A DNA stretch of 64,000 nt from CAVVYV01 sp963752585 (GCA_963752585.1 CAVVYV010000004.1:310001-374000); one strand, 5' to 3'; shown: positions 26,030 through 36,312, counted from the first letter of the stretch. A program made the numbers and translations. Notes: a model not told the origin generated them from the letters alone.

Positions 26030-26191
26030 ATGACCGGTTCAGAACCGCCTGAAGAGGCCCGGATCGAGGAAGAGCTGAAACGCGACCCGAATCGAGCCGA
26101 CACTCGGATTGCCCGAGCCGCCGAGAGCACGGCGGCGGCTGTGCGCGTGGTCCGGGAGCGCCTTGGCATCTATCCCATCGGGCCGAGTTGA
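26030..26191 (+). CDS. 53-residue HTH-like protein
   Basis: This tiny gene reads MTGSEPPEEARIEEELKRDP and then RADTRIARAAESTAAAVRVVRERLGI. The second half matches the C-terminal helix-turn-helix-like part of the next gene (SREDNRIAKSCHTSIVAVRKAR...RLGI) almost residue for residue, so the two are paralogous. Its TGA overlaps a TTG start of the next gene (TTGA). It probably encodes a stand-alone DNA-binding unit. No family name is known to me. Confidence 0.6.
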   Translation: MTGSEPPEEARIEEELKRDPNRADTRIARAAESTAAAVRVVRERLGIYPIGPS

Positions 26192-26544
26192 GCGGGATGC
26201 CGGACGTCGCCCCCGCCACCGACTGGACCTGCACCCGCTGCGATATGACCGCGAGCTGGACGGTTGCCTCCGAGAACACCGAGCGGCCGCCGAACTGGAT
26301 CGAGGTGGACGGGAAGCTCTACTGCCTCTCCTGCCGGCGGGAGATCGCCGCCGAGGAAGCCTCGAGGCTCTGCCCGATGACGCCAGCCGCGAGAAGCGCC
26401 GCCAGGCCCGGTCGAATGCCCGGATCGAGTTCGAGATCGAGCGCGACCCGTCCCGCGAGGACAACCGGATCGCGAAGTCCTGCCACACCTCGATCGTCGC
26501 CGTCCGCAAGGCGCGGACAGCGGCTGGGGATCGAGAGCGCCTAG
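26188..26544 (+). CDS. Zinc-ribbon protein with C-terminal HTH-like motif (two frameshifts)
   Basis: From the TTG at 26188 (or the ATG at 26197) it reads VAPATDWTCTRCDMTASWTV and then KLYCLSCRREIAAEEA, giving two CxxC pairs of a zinc ribbon. The frame then shifts near 26362 to LPDDASREKRRQARSNARIEFEIERDP. An HTH-like motif follows, and the frame shifts again near 26520 to end RLGIESA. The combination suggests a small transcription factor. The overlap with the upstream 53-aa gene suggests that both are made together. Confidence 0.6.
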   Translation: MSGMPDVAPATDWTCTRCDMTASWTVASENTERPPNWIEVDGKLYCLSCRREIAAEEASRLCPMTPAARSAARPGRMPGSSSRSSATRPARTTGSRSPATPRSSPSARRGQRLGIESA

Positions 26545-26550
26545 CGGCGT

Positions 26551-27494
26551 CTAGGCTGCGCGCCGGCTCCGGGTGCGGCCGCCAGAGGCGGTCGACCAGC
26601 GCCCAGGCGGCGAAGCAGACCGCCCCGACGCGGCGGTCACCGTGAGCAGGGCGCCGGCCGCGGCCGCCGCGGCCGCCCCGCCGGTGCCGAGGATCAGCAC
26701 CGCCGCCGCCGCGCCGAGGCTGGGGCCGACCGGGAAGAGGCCGACCACGGCGAGCCCGATCAGCAGCGCCATCGAATCGAGGACCGAGGCGTCGACCCCG
26801 GTGACGTTGAGGAGCAGCCAGTTGCGAGCGATCTGGACCAAGACGGCGACGATCACCAGGGCGATGATCCGGCTGCCGCCGTCGAGCCCGCGCAGCACCG
26901 CGAGGCCCTTCCAGAAACCCTCGCGGCGGTGCGCGGGCGACCCGCTGAAGGCCGGCGATCACCGAGGCCATGAAGGCGAAGCAGATCAGCGGCACCCACC
27001 ACGGGACTCCGAGAGGGCCGACCAGGGTGAAGGCGAAGATCGCCGCCAGCGCCGCCTCGATCACCACCACCGGGAGCTCGGCGGCGACCAGGACGCGAGG
27101 CCTTGGGGCTGTCCTTCGGGGCGGAGCGGCGGAGTGCGGCGATCCGGACCGCGAGCCCGAACTGGCCGTTGAAGATGTTCCCGAGGTAGCCGACGCTCGA
27201 GGCCCGATAGAGCCGACGCCGGCCGCAGCGGCCGCCCGCGGCGTGGATGCAGACGCTCCAGGCCTCGCTCCGAGCGACCAGCCAGAAGACGTGGAGGGCG
27301 ACCGCGATCCCGAGGATCCAAAGCGGCGCCGAGCCGAGCGCGGTCACGAACTCATCGCGGTGGCCGGCGAGCCCGATCACGAGCGCGGCCGCCACCACCA
27401 GGCTCCCCGCCACGGTCACCGCGGTCGAGTGCCGGCGCGAGGAACGAGCGCAGCTCGGCGACTCGGGCGGCTGGATCAAGGGAGCGCGATCCAT
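26551..27494 (-). CDS. Polytopic membrane protein, lysylphosphatidylglycerol-synthase-TM/flippase-like (several frameshifts)
   Basis: The start is ATG at 27494: MDRAPLIQPPESPSCARSSR. Hydrophobic segments follow in three frames: LVVAAALVIGLAGHRDEF, APLWILGIAVALHVFWLVARSEAW and SSVGYLGNIFNGQFGLAVRIAALRR. The last resembles the R-x-x-G-N-x2-N-x3-P-x2-G/R-x-x-R region of the UPF0104/AglD-like family. VIEAALAAIFAF and VQIARNWLLLNVTGV come next. At least three one-base breaks (near 27105, 26945 and 26620) interrupt it. Such proteins move lipids or add glycolipids in membranes. Family assignment rests on the topology and this one motif. Confidence 0.6.
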
Positions 27495-27695
27495 GCGGCC
27501 AGCCGAGCCTACAGCGTTTCACGGGGGTCAGGGTGAGTCATCCAGGAGCGCGGCTTGTCCAGGACGGCCCCTGCTACCGTCATCTGCGTCGGGTCGACCA
27601 ACCGGGTCCCCGAGAGGTTCCGTTTCCTCCCTGCGCTCCGAAAGCGCGTTGGCGGTCTCAGGATCTCCCCAACGCACATAAGGAGTACGCAGAAC

Positions 27696-29087
27696 ATGTC
27701 ATCCGAATCATTCGCCGATCTCGGCGTGTCTCGCCCAGTCGTGGGCGCACTCGCCGAGCGCGGCTTCACCGAGCCCTTCGCGGTTCAGAGGCTTGCGATC
27801 GCCGACGTTCTCGACGGCGACGACGTCCTCGTCCAATCGCCCACCGGCTCCGGCAAGACGCTCGCCTTCGGCGTGCCGATCGTCGATCGCCTTGATTCCA
27901 ACGGCCCCCGCCAGGCGGCCCTCGTCCTCGCGCCCACCCGCGAGCTCGCCGAGCAGATCGTCGACGACATCCGCCCACTCGCCCACGCTCGGGCGCTGCG
28001 GGTGGCCGCCGTCTACGGTGGCGTCGGCTTCGCCGCCCAGATAAAGCGCGCCCGGAAGGCGCACATCATCGTCGCCACCCCCGGCCGCCTCGAGGACCTG
28101 ATCGAGCGCGGCGACATCTCCCTGAAGCAGGTCCGGATCCTCGTCCTCGACGAGGCCGACCGGATGCTCGACATGGGCTTCAAGCCCGCCGTCGACCGGA
28201 TCGTCCGCCAGATGCCCCGCGAGCGCCAGACGCTCTTCTTCTCGGCGACCCTCGAGGGGGCGGCCGGGGATCTCGCCGCCGCCTACACCCGCAACCCGCG
28301 CCGCCACGTCCACAAGCCGAAGGTCGAGAAGCACGCCGAGGTCGAGCACCGCTTCATCCACCTCAGCCACGAGGCGAAGCTCGACGCCCTGGTCGGCGAG
28401 CTCCGCCACGCAGAGCGCGGCCGCACCCTGGTCTTCGTCCGGACCAAGCGCGGCGCCGACCGGCTGGTGAAGAAGCTCGCCCGCCACCAGGTCCGGGCGG
28501 TCGCCATGCACGGCAACAAGTCGCAGGGCCAGCGCCAGCGCGCCCTCGCCGGCTTCGAGCGCGGCGACCACGACACCCTGGTCGCCACCGACGTCGCCTC
28601 CCGCGGGATCGACGTCGAGGACATCACCCACGTGATCAACTTCGACGCCCCCGAGGACCGCGACGCCTACGTCCACCGAACCGGCCGCACCGGCCGCGCC
28701 GGCGCCTCCGGGATCGCCGCCAGCTTCGTCCTCCCGGACCAGCACGGCGAGATGCGGAAGATCGCCTCGGAGCTCGGGCTTCACAGGGAGTTCGACTCGG
28801 GCCCCGGGTTCGAGCACGCCGCTCGCCAGCACTCCGGCAACGGAGGCGCGAGCGGCAAGAGCTTCAGCGGCAACGGGCGCGGCAACCGCAAGAGCCGCAG
28901 CTCCGGTAAGCGCGGCTCCGGCAACGGAGGCCCGAGGACCTACAGCGCCCGCCCCGAGCCGCAACCGCCGGGGCCGGCGTCGCCGCTAGGTTCTGGAGGC
29001 CGATGGGACGGGAGGGCTGGAGCTAGACGCCCGCCCGTCGTCCCAGCGAACGTGATAGCGAGGGGAGGATGGCTCGTCGACACGTGA
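27696..29087 (+). CDS. DEAD-box RNA helicase
   Basis: The start at 27696 has AAGGAG 10 nt upstream. Motifs occur in order: a Q-type region FTEPFAVQRLAIADVL, Walker A SPTGSGKT (near residue 50), PTRELAEQ, TPGRL, DEAD (near residue 152) and SATLEG. The second domain follows with TLVFVRTKR, MHGNKSQGQRQ, ATDVASRGIDVEDITHVINFD and HRTGRTGRAG. The C-terminal tail is Gly/Ser/Arg/Asn-rich and probably binds RNA. It unwinds RNA in ribosome assembly or mRNA decay. A leader of about 200 nt, containing a GCGCT/AGCGC hairpin, precedes it and may respond to cold, as for other DEAD-box genes, although this is inference. Confidence 0.93.
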   Translation: MSSESFADLGVSRPVVGALAERGFTEPFAVQRLAIADVLDGDDVLVQSPTGSGKTLAFGVPIVDRLDSNGPRQAALVLAPTRELAEQIVDDIRPLAHARALRVAAVYGGVGFAAQIKRARKAHIIVATPGRLEDLIERGDISLKQVRILVLDEADRMLDMGFKPAVDRIVRQMPRERQTLFFSATLEGAAGDLAAAYTRNPRRHVHKPKVEKHAEVEHRFIHLSHEAKLDALVGELRHAERGRTLVFVRTKRGADRLVKKLARHQVRAVAMHGNKSQGQRQRALAGFERGDHDTLVATDVASRGIDVEDITHVINFDAPEDRDAYVHRTGRTGRAGASGIAASFVLPDQHGEMRKIASELGLHREFDSGPGFEHAARQHSGNGGASGKSFSGNGRGNRKSRSSGKRGSGNGGPRTYSARPEPQPPGPASPLGSGGRWDGRAGARRPPVVPANVIARGGWLVDT

Positions 29088-29284
29088 TCGATGACGGCCG
29101 TCCGCGGCGTCGGATCGGTCGACTCCGCGTCACCTTGACGTGATTCCCGACCTCCAGCTCATCTCTCCATCTGCGATTCGTCGGCGTCAGGGTGATACCA
29201 CCAACTCGTCGACCGTCGCATGAGCGCTGTTGGGTCCCTGCGCCGCGGGCAGGCCCGGTATCCGCTCGCTCTAACCTAGATCGG

Positions 29285-29857
29285 ATGAGAGAGATCCTCG
29301 TCCCACCGCTTCGGGCGGCGGCCCTGACCGCATTCTTCGTCGGGCTCGCGTTCCTGCTCCTCAACCCACCGTCGTTCAGCGGGCTCGAGGACCTGCTGCT
29401 GATCCTGGGGGGCGCCGTCGCGATCGCGCTCGTCACCGCCTGGTTGACGGTGGTGATGATCGGCAAGGAGGCGCCGGAGCCCGAGTTCCGGCGGCTGGTC
29501 GACCGCAGCGAGGCGCTCGCCTCGCTTCCGCCTCCCGACCTGCCGCCGAGCGAGTTCGACGAGCTGGTGATGGAGGCGCTGGACGACCTGCCGGAGCAGT
29601 TCCGCGAACTGCTCCAGCACACGCCGGTGGTCGTCTCCAACCTCGGTCACGAGCACCGTGCCTACGGCCACTACATCGGCGGCACCGTCGCCCGCGACAT
29701 CTACCCGGACCGAATCGTCATCTACCAGGACACGCTGGAGCGCGACTTCGGCCACGATCCCGCCTTGCTGCGGGCGCAGGTCGAGCGAACCGTGCGCCAC
29801 GAGCTGGCCCACCATCTGGGCTGGGATGAGCCGGGCGTCCGCGGCCTCGGCCTCTGA
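29285..29857 (+). CDS. Membrane-anchored metallopeptidase-like protein (zincin_1 family)
   Basis: Residues 1-58 hold two membrane helices (ALTAFFVGLAFLLLNPP and LILGGAVAIALVTAWLTVVMIG). The soluble part reads FDELVMEALDDLPEQFRELL and PDRIVIYQDTLERDFGHDP. It ends in VRHELAHHLGWDEPGVRGLGL, the H-E-x-x-H-H site of the small zincin_1 (possible metallopeptidase) family. Most members are soluble and about 120 residues long; here they are fused to a membrane anchor. The active site faces the cytoplasm or the exterior depending on topology, which I cannot decide. The ATG at 29285 precedes the first helix. Confidence 0.75.
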   Translation: MREILVPPLRAAALTAFFVGLAFLLLNPPSFSGLEDLLLILGGAVAIALVTAWLTVVMIGKEAPEPEFRRLVDRSEALASLPPPDLPPSEFDELVMEALDDLPEQFRELLQHTPVVVSNLGHEHRAYGHYIGGTVARDIYPDRIVIYQDTLERDFGHDPALLRAQVERTVRHELAHHLGWDEPGVRGLGL

Positions 29858-29897
29858 GGACGAGGCGCAAGGCACGCGAGCGTTTGGCGGAGAGCGG

Positions 29898-30395
29898 CTA
29901 GGAACCCCGAGCGAAGAGAGCGATCATCGTGCGCTGGACGAACTGCGGCGGCGAGACCATCACGGTCTCGTCGCGGTAGCGCTTCAGGAATTGCGCCGCC
30001 CAGCGCATGCCTTTCAGGCCTCGCGGGTTTCCACGGGGTGTGAACAGGCCCTCCTGACCCGCTTCCGCGGCCTCCTCGAGGAAGCTCTGTAGGTGAAGCG
30101 CCGGAATCACGTGGCAGCGCAGGGTGGCCTCCTGGTCGCTCGCACTCTTGATCCCGTGCACGGTTCCGGGCAGGACCGGGATCTCGCCGTCTTCGGGGCT
30201 GACCACTCGCTCGTCGTCGCCCACCCGAACGCGAGCCGTCCCCTCCGCCACCGACCACCGCTCCTCCTGCTTCGGGTGGTAGTGCGCCGGGAGCTCGCCG
30301 CCCGGCTCCAGCCAAAGAGTGACGATCAGATTCTCGCCCTCCGGCTCGAAGCTCAGCCGGGTGCGAGTGACCGGATCGTGAATCGGTTCACTCAT
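29898..30395 (-). CDS. Cupin-domain protein
   Basis: The start ATG at 30395 has AAGGAGG 5 nt upstream. The protein begins MSEPIHDPVTRTRLSFEPEG and has PAHYHPKQEERWSVAEG, the first cupin motif (H-x-H-x3-4-E), then GEIPVLPGTVHGIKSASD as the second motif with its His. The barrel occupies residues 20-105. A helical C-terminus (LQSFLEEAAEAG, RWAAQFLKRYRDE) follows. Such proteins bind metals and act as dioxygenases, isomerases or sensors, and the substrate is not evident. It is divergent from the sugar-transporter operon. Confidence 0.8.
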   Translation of the reverse strand: MSEPIHDPVTRTRLSFEPEGENLIVTLWLEPGGELPAHYHPKQEERWSVAEGTARVRVGDDERVVSPEDGEIPVLPGTVHGIKSASDQEATLRCHVIPALHLQSFLEEAAEAGQEGLFTPRGNPRGLKGMRWAAQFLKRYRDETVMVSPPQFVQRTMIALFARGS

Positions 30396-30556
30396 CGTGC
30401 CTCCTTCGTTCCGAACTCGAGATCTTAGGTGGGTCACTCAAGCGGATGTCTCGAAGAGGTGGTTTGCCGAACCTCGTTTCCAGGGCATAAGTCCCTCAAG
30501 GCTGCAAGGAAGTCAGCAGTCTGGAGGAAGAGATTGAAGAGAGGGCCGAGGCGAGG

Positions 30557-31802
30557 ATGCCTCGCGATCTCGTTGTGCTCTGCGCGATCGTGCCCGTCGC
30601 GGGATGCGGCGGGGACGACGACAGTGGCGGCGGCCGCGGTCTCGCTGAACTGGTTCGTCGCGATCCAGCCCGGGGGCTCGGTCCAGGAGAACGCCGCCCG
30701 CTGCACCGAGCAGTCCGGCGGCCGCTATGAGATCCAGCTCGAGCTGCTCCCCACCGACGCCGATCCGCAGCGCGAGCAGCTCGTCCGCAGGCTGGGAGCC
30801 GAGGACTCCTCGGTCGACCTGATCGGGATGGACATCCCCTGGACCGCCGAGTTCGCCAATGCCGACTGGCTTCGTCCCTGGGAGGGCGCCCAGGCCGAGC
30901 AGGTGAGCCGCGACGCCTTCGACAGCGCGGTCACCGCCGCCTCGTTCGAGGGGAAGCTCTACGGGGCCCCTTACAACTCCAACACCCAGCTGCTCTTCTA
31001 CCGCAAGGACCTCGCCCCGACCCCGCCGACGACCTGGGAGGAGATGATCCAGCAGGCCGAGCAGCTCGGGACGACGATCCAGGTCCAGGCACAGCGCTAC
31101 GAGGGCTACGTCGTCCTCTTCAACTCGCTGCTCGCCTCCGCGGGCGGGCAGATCCTCTCGGGACCGGAGGAGGTCGACCTGCCGCAGGGGCCGACCGAGG
31201 ACGGCCTCCGGGTGATCGGCACCCTCGCCGGCTCGCCGGCGGCCGCCCCCGACATCGACACCTCGGATGAGGACTCCGCCCGGCTCGGCTACGAGTCGGG
31301 GGCCTCGGCGTTCCTGATCAACTACACCTTCGCCTACGGGAGCGCCGGCGAGAACGCGCCCGACATCCAGGCGAACACCGGGGTCGCCCGCTATCCCGAG
31401 GTGGTTCCGGGTCAGCCCAGCCATCCTCCGATCGGCGGCTTCAACATCGGGATCAGCGCCTTCTCCGAGCACCCCGAGGAGGCCTTCGAGGCGGCTACCT
31501 GCATCACCTCGCCCGAGGGGCAGCTCCTCGCGACCGAGCTCGACGGGCTCCCGCCCTCCAACCAGACCCTCTACAACGACCCGGTCGTCACCGAGGCCTA
31601 CCCGGGCTTCGCGCCTCTCGTAAAGCAGTCGCTCGATGACGCCGCCCCGCGGTCGCTGACGCCCGCCTACACCGACCTCTCGCTGGCGATCCAGCGCACT
31701 CTCCACCCGCCGAGCAAGATCGACCCCGACGACCTCGGCGCGATCTACGACGAGCTTCGCGCGAACGCCGAGGACGCGGTGAAGCGGGAGGGCCTGCAAT
31801 GA
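30557..31802 (+). CDS. Sugar ABC transporter substrate-binding lipoprotein (one frameshift)
   Basis: The start at 30557 gives a lipoprotein signal (MPRDLVVLCAIVPVAGCGGDDD) with a lipobox Cys. A frameshift near 30625, in a GGC-rich linker, joins it to SLNWFVAIQPGGSVQENAARC. The mature family 1 solute-binding fold shows SSVDLIGMDIPWTAEFANADWLRP, GKLYGAPYNSNTQLLFYRKD and AFLINYTFAYGS. It captures a disaccharide or oligosaccharide, probably trehalose or maltose type (LpqY/MalE-like), and delivers it to the two permeases downstream. The stop overlaps the next start (ATGA). Confidence 0.88.
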
Positions 31803-32680
31803 GCAGCCGGACCCGCTCTGAGCGCCGCCTCGGCTGGATGCTCTGCGCCCCGGCGGTGATCGCGATGCTCCTGGTCACCGCCTACCCGATCGCCTACGCG
31901 ATCGTCCTCTCCTTCCAGGACCTCGACCTCCGCTTCCCCGAGGAGGGCGGCTTCGTCGGCTTCGACAACTACGCGTCGGTGCTCAGCTCGAGCCTCTGGT
32001 GGACGGACCTCTTCAACACCGCGTTCATCACCGTGATCACGGTCGCGATCGAGCTCGTCCTCGGGATGGCGATCGCCCTGGTGATGTACCGGGCGATCTT
32101 CGGCCGCGGGGCGATCCGCGCATCGGTCCTGATCCCCTACGGGATCGTCACCGTCGTCGCCGCCTTCTCCTGGGCGTTCGCCTTCGACCCGGCGACCGGG
32201 TTCGTCAACAACCTGCCGCTGATCGCCGACGACAAGGCCTGGTTCGGCGACCGGTTCAGCTCCTTCGCGGTGATCATCATGGCCGAGGTCTGGAAGACGA
32301 CCCCGTTCATGGCCCTGCTCTTACTCGCCGGGCTGACGACGATCGACGACGGGCTCTACGAGGCGGCGAAGGTCGACGGCGCCAACGCCGTCCAGCGGTT
32401 CTTCCGGATCACCCTGCCGCTGATGAAGCCGGCGATCCTGGTGGCGCTCCTGTTCCGGACCCTCGACAGCTTCCGGGTCTTCGACACGATCTTCATCATG
32501 ACCCGGGGGGCGCAGGACACCGAGTCGGTGTCGATCCTCGGCTACAACCAGCTGATCTCGCGCCTCAACCTCGGGCTGGGCTCGGCGGTCTCGGTGCTGA
32601 TCTTCCTCTGCGTGCTGCTGATCGCGTTCCTCTTCATCCGCGGCCTCGGCGCCAGGACGCAGGAGGGGAGGGTGGCCTGA
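31799..32680 (+). CDS. Sugar ABC transporter permease 1 (MalF/SugA-like)
   Basis: This 293-residue protein has six membrane helices. It contains the cytoplasmic EAA loop EAAKVDGANAVQRFFRITLPLMKPA, which docks on the ATPase. WMLCAPAVIAMLLVTAYPIAYAIVLS begins the membrane domain. Its ends overlap both neighbours (ATGA upstream, TGATG downstream), so the transporter is one operon. It forms a heterodimer with the next permease and channels sugar into the cell. Confidence 0.93.
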   Translation: MSSRTRSERRLGWMLCAPAVIAMLLVTAYPIAYAIVLSFQDLDLRFPEEGGFVGFDNYASVLSSSLWWTDLFNTAFITVITVAIELVLGMAIALVMYRAIFGRGAIRASVLIPYGIVTVVAAFSWAFAFDPATGFVNNLPLIADDKAWFGDRFSSFAVIIMAEVWKTTPFMALLLLAGLTTIDDGLYEAAKVDGANAVQRFFRITLPLMKPAILVALLFRTLDSFRVFDTIFIMTRGAQDTESVSILGYNQLISRLNLGLGSAVSVLIFLCVLLIAFLFIRGLGARTQEGRVA

Positions 32681-33525
32681 TGCGGCGCGGGACCCGCGAA
32701 TACGCGCTCTGGGCGATCGGCGAGCTCCTGATCATCGCCTTCGCGCTGATCCCGGTGCTCTGGATCGTCTCCCTGTCGCTGAAGACGCCGGAGACGGTCG
32801 CCGACCAGAGCTTCCTCCCGAACGAGTGGTCGCTCGCCAACTACGAGACCCTGTTCGAGGGCGGGATCGACGACAGCCCCTTCATCAAGCCGCTGATCAA
32901 CTCGATCGGGATCGCCCTGATCACCACCGTGATCTCGATCGTGCTCGCCGCCTTCGCCGCCTACGCGATCGCGCGGCTGCGAGTTCCCCGGCAAGACCCT
33001 GATCCTCGCCGGCGCCCTCGCGATCGCGATCTTCCCGCAGATCTCGACCGTCGGCCCCCTGTTCGACATGTGGCGGGCGCTCGGCCTCTACGACACCTGG
33101 CCGGGGCTGATCATTCCCTACCTCACCTTCTCCCTGCCGCTGGCGATCTACGTGCTTAGTCGCCTTCTTCCGCGAGATCCCCTGGGATCTCGATCAGGCG
33201 GCCCAGGTCGACGGGGCGACCCAGTTCCAGGCCTTCCGGAAGGTGATCGTGCCGCTGGCGGCGCCCGGCGTCTTCACCGCCGCGATCCTCGTCTTCATCT
33301 TCGCCTGGAACGACTTCCTCTTCGCGATCTCCCTCACCTCCTCCGACGCCTCGCGCACGGTTCCCGCGGCGCTCGCCTTCTTCACCGGGGAGTCGCAGTT
33401 CACCGAGCCGACCGGCAACATCGCCGCCGCGGCGGTGATCGTCACCGTCCCGATCATCGTCTTCGTACTGTTGTTCCAGCGACGGATCGTCTCCGGCCTC
33501 ACCGTCCGGCGCCGTCAAGGGATAG
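32680..33525 (+). CDS. Sugar ABC transporter permease 2 (MalG/SugB-like, three frameshifts)
   Basis: The ATG at 32680 overlaps the previous stop. The protein begins MRRGTREYALWAIGELLII and has LPNEWSLANYETLF, typical of MalG-type permeases. The frame breaks near 32985, 33160 and 33508. Corrected, it continues LAGALAIAIFPQISTVGPLFDMWRALGLYDT, the EAA loop DLDQAAQVDGATQFQAFRKVIVPLAAPG, AWNDFLFAISLTS, and ends GLTxGAVKG with a TAG at 33523. The ATPase starts 8 nt later. All expected functional segments are present, which argues for sequence errors rather than decay. Confidence 0.88.
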
Positions 33526-33533
33526 GAGAGGAA

Positions 33534-34788
<1,255 letters not shown>

Positions 34789-34837
34789 GCGGGCGGCGGC
34801 GAGGCCCGCGCTGTGACCGAGCTCGCCAGGGCGCACT

Positions 34838-35165
34838 GTGAGGCTGCGCGCCGGGGACGCCGCCGATTCCAGAGGAGGAGGCGGCGGAGCTGTCGTCCGA
34901 GGTCCCCGACTGGGAACGCGACGGAAACCGTTCCCTTCGCCGGGAGTTCTCGTTCCCGGACTTCCGGGACGCGTTCGGCTTCGTTGCCCGGGCGGCGCTG
35001 ATCGCCGAGGCGGAAGGCCACCATCCCGACATCGAGCTGGGTTGGGGTCGCGCGTCATTCGAGCTCACGACCCACGCAGCCTCCGGCCTAACGCGAAACG
35101 ACTTCGTACTCGCGGCGAAGATCGATCAGCTCGCGGACTCGCCTAGCTCTCCGACAGGACTTTGA
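34838..35165 (+). CDS. Pterin-4a-carbinolamine dehydratase (one frameshift)
   Basis: The GTG at 34838 begins VRLRAGDAA. After a one-base correction near 34862 the protein reads PEEEAAELSSEVPDWERDGNRSLRREFSF, FRDAFGFVARAALIAEAEGHHPDIELGWGRASFELTTHAASGL and TRNDFVLAAKIDQL. EGHHPDIE contains the conserved catalytic His pair of the family. It dehydrates 4a-hydroxytetrahydrobiopterin or related pterins. No phenylalanine hydroxylase gene is adjacent, so another pterin or a moonlighting role is possible. Its last 23 nt overlap the 3' end of the convergent winged-helix gene. Confidence 0.85.
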
Positions 35166-35475
35166 GCAGGTCGCCAACCTCCCGCTCCTGGAAAAGGGGA
35201 TGCCGCAGGGGAAGCTCAGGCTTGACCTGGTAGCGGTTCCGCCGGCCCTCTCGCTCGCGCAACACGTAGCCCTCTTCGACTAGCTCGGAGAGGATCCGGT
35301 GGGCAGCACGCTCGGTGATGCCTACCGCAGCGGCGATGTCGCGCAGGCGGATGCCCGAGTCATGAGCCACACATACAAGGACGTGGGCGTGGTTCGTCAG
35401 AAAGTCCCAGCGGGTGGCCGATGCTTGAGAACCCTGCTTCGAATTTCCAGAAGATGTTTTCATGAATACATGATA
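35143..35475 (-). CDS. Winged-helix DNA-binding protein
   Basis: The domain is clear: RWDFLTNHAHVLVCVAHDSGIRLRDIAAAVGITERAAHRILSELVEEGYVLRERE, a winged HTH of the MarR/ArsR-like type, followed by a wing and a short tail ending LLKVLSES. Three closely spaced ATGs (35511, 35475, 35463) could start it. The 35475 choice starts at MYHVFMKTSS, and 35463 gives MKTSSGNS. It is divergent from a cluster of three small genes and is the likely regulator of that cluster. Confidence 0.7.
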   Translation of the reverse strand, partial: YHVFMKTSSGNSKQGSQASATRWDFLTNHAHVLVCVAHDSGIRLRDIAAAVGITERAAHRILSELVEEGYVLREREGRRNRYQVKPELPLRHPLFQEREVGDLLKVLSES

Positions 35476-35480
35476 CATTG
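35455..35480. promoter_or_regulatory. AT-rich repeat at the start of the winged-helix gene
   Basis: On the minus strand ATGTATCATGTATTCATG contains the ATGTAT unit twice within 13 nt. It overlaps the candidate start codons of the winged-helix gene and lies in the gap to the divergent small-gene cluster. It is a candidate autoregulatory site or -10 region. Confidence 0.35.
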
Positions 35481-35567
35481 TGGATCCTAACAACTGGCCT
35501 TTGGAGCACACGGCCGTCCGTCAGCAGCCCCGCAGCGACAGAGGCCAGGAGCGAAGAGGGCCCTTCG

Positions 35568-35942
35568 GTGAAGGCCGGGGGGCCCGAAGGAGGTCAGCCA
35601 TGGCCGGAACCGCCACCCCAACACCGGCGCTCCCACGCTCGGCTGCCGCGGTCGGAGCGGGCAGAGGAGTGGCTCGCCGGCTCGGATCTCCAGCCCAGCC
35701 CCGCAGAATCACCGATCTCGCCACACGACGACGCGGTGGGGCGGTTGGAGGGGGCGCTTGCGGAGCAGGACCGCCGCCGCCGCCAGTACGAGGCCGCATT
35801 TGAAACATCGCTCGAGCCGAACGCCTACGCCCGGCTGTGCGAGGCAAACGAGCGGGTTGCGACCCGCGCGAGGTGGCTTGAGTGGATCGACCAGCACTGG
35901 GACCGAGGGAGATCGACGGCGCTAGCGAGGAGGACGAGATGA
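35568..35942 (+). CDS. Hypothetical protein, first of three coupled small genes
   Basis: From the GTG at 35568 this gives 124 residues. A Pro/Ser-rich, probably disordered N-terminus (EGGQPWPEPPPQHRRS) leads to a helical C-terminus: VGRLEGALAEQDRRRRQYEAAFETSLEPNAYARLCEANERVATRARWLEWI. No signal peptide or known domain is seen. Its TGA overlaps the ATG of the next gene (ATGA). The gene is GC-rich but its codon choice is less regular than in neighbouring core genes, which suggests transferred DNA. Confidence 0.5.
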   Translation: MKAGGPEGGQPWPEPPPQHRRSHARLPRSERAEEWLAGSDLQPSPAESPISPHDDAVGRLEGALAEQDRRRRQYEAAFETSLEPNAYARLCEANERVATRARWLEWIDQHWDRGRSTALARRTR

Positions 35943-36079
35943 CCACCAAGCAATCCCAACCGGCAGCACGACGGCGCGGCGAGCTGCATCGCGCCAACGG
36001 CGATCGCCGGGTCGCCCAAGCGATGGGAGCACGCCGAGCCGCCATGACGAAGGACATGCGCCGTCAGTCAGGGCGATGA
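35939..36079 (+). CDS. 46-residue basic protein, second of three coupled small genes
   Basis: The product is MTTKQSQPAARRRGELHRAN followed by a stretch rich in Arg, Ala and Met, ending KDMRRQSGR. It is strongly basic (more than ten Arg) and could bind nucleic acid. Both ends overlap neighbouring genes by ATGA, so it is translated only as part of the cluster. No family is recognised. Confidence 0.5.
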   Translation: MTTKQSQPAARRRGELHRANGDRRVAQAMGARRAAMTKDMRRQSGR

Positions 36080-36312
36080 CCTCTCTGCGTCCCCTAGACG
36101 AACTGAGAGTCGATGCCCGCTACCACCGTGAACGCCGTGACCTCTACCGGGCAAAGATGTACGGCCCGCGGCCGACGAGTCCTGTCCAGCTGAAGGAGTT
36201 GGAGCGGGCTTGCGTTTTGTCCGAAGCGCGCCTCCGGAGGGCCGAGCAAGAACGCGAAGCGGAGAGGGTACGGCTACAGGCGCGGGCTGAGTGGACGAGA
36301 CTCAGCCACTGA
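36076..36312 (+). CDS. 78-residue charged helical protein, third of three coupled small genes
   Basis: The protein begins MTSLRPLDELRVDARYHRER and continues with a long Arg/Glu-rich helix (KELERACVLSEARLRRAEQEREAERVRLQ) that could form a coiled coil. The ATG overlaps the previous stop (ATGA). It has no membrane segment. The three genes together, with a divergent winged-helix gene, resemble the small accessory cassettes of plasmids or integrative elements, but there is no direct evidence for function. Confidence 0.5.
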   Translation: MTSLRPLDELRVDARYHRERRDLYRAKMYGPRPTSPVQLKELERACVLSEARLRRAEQEREAERVRLQARAEWTRLSH

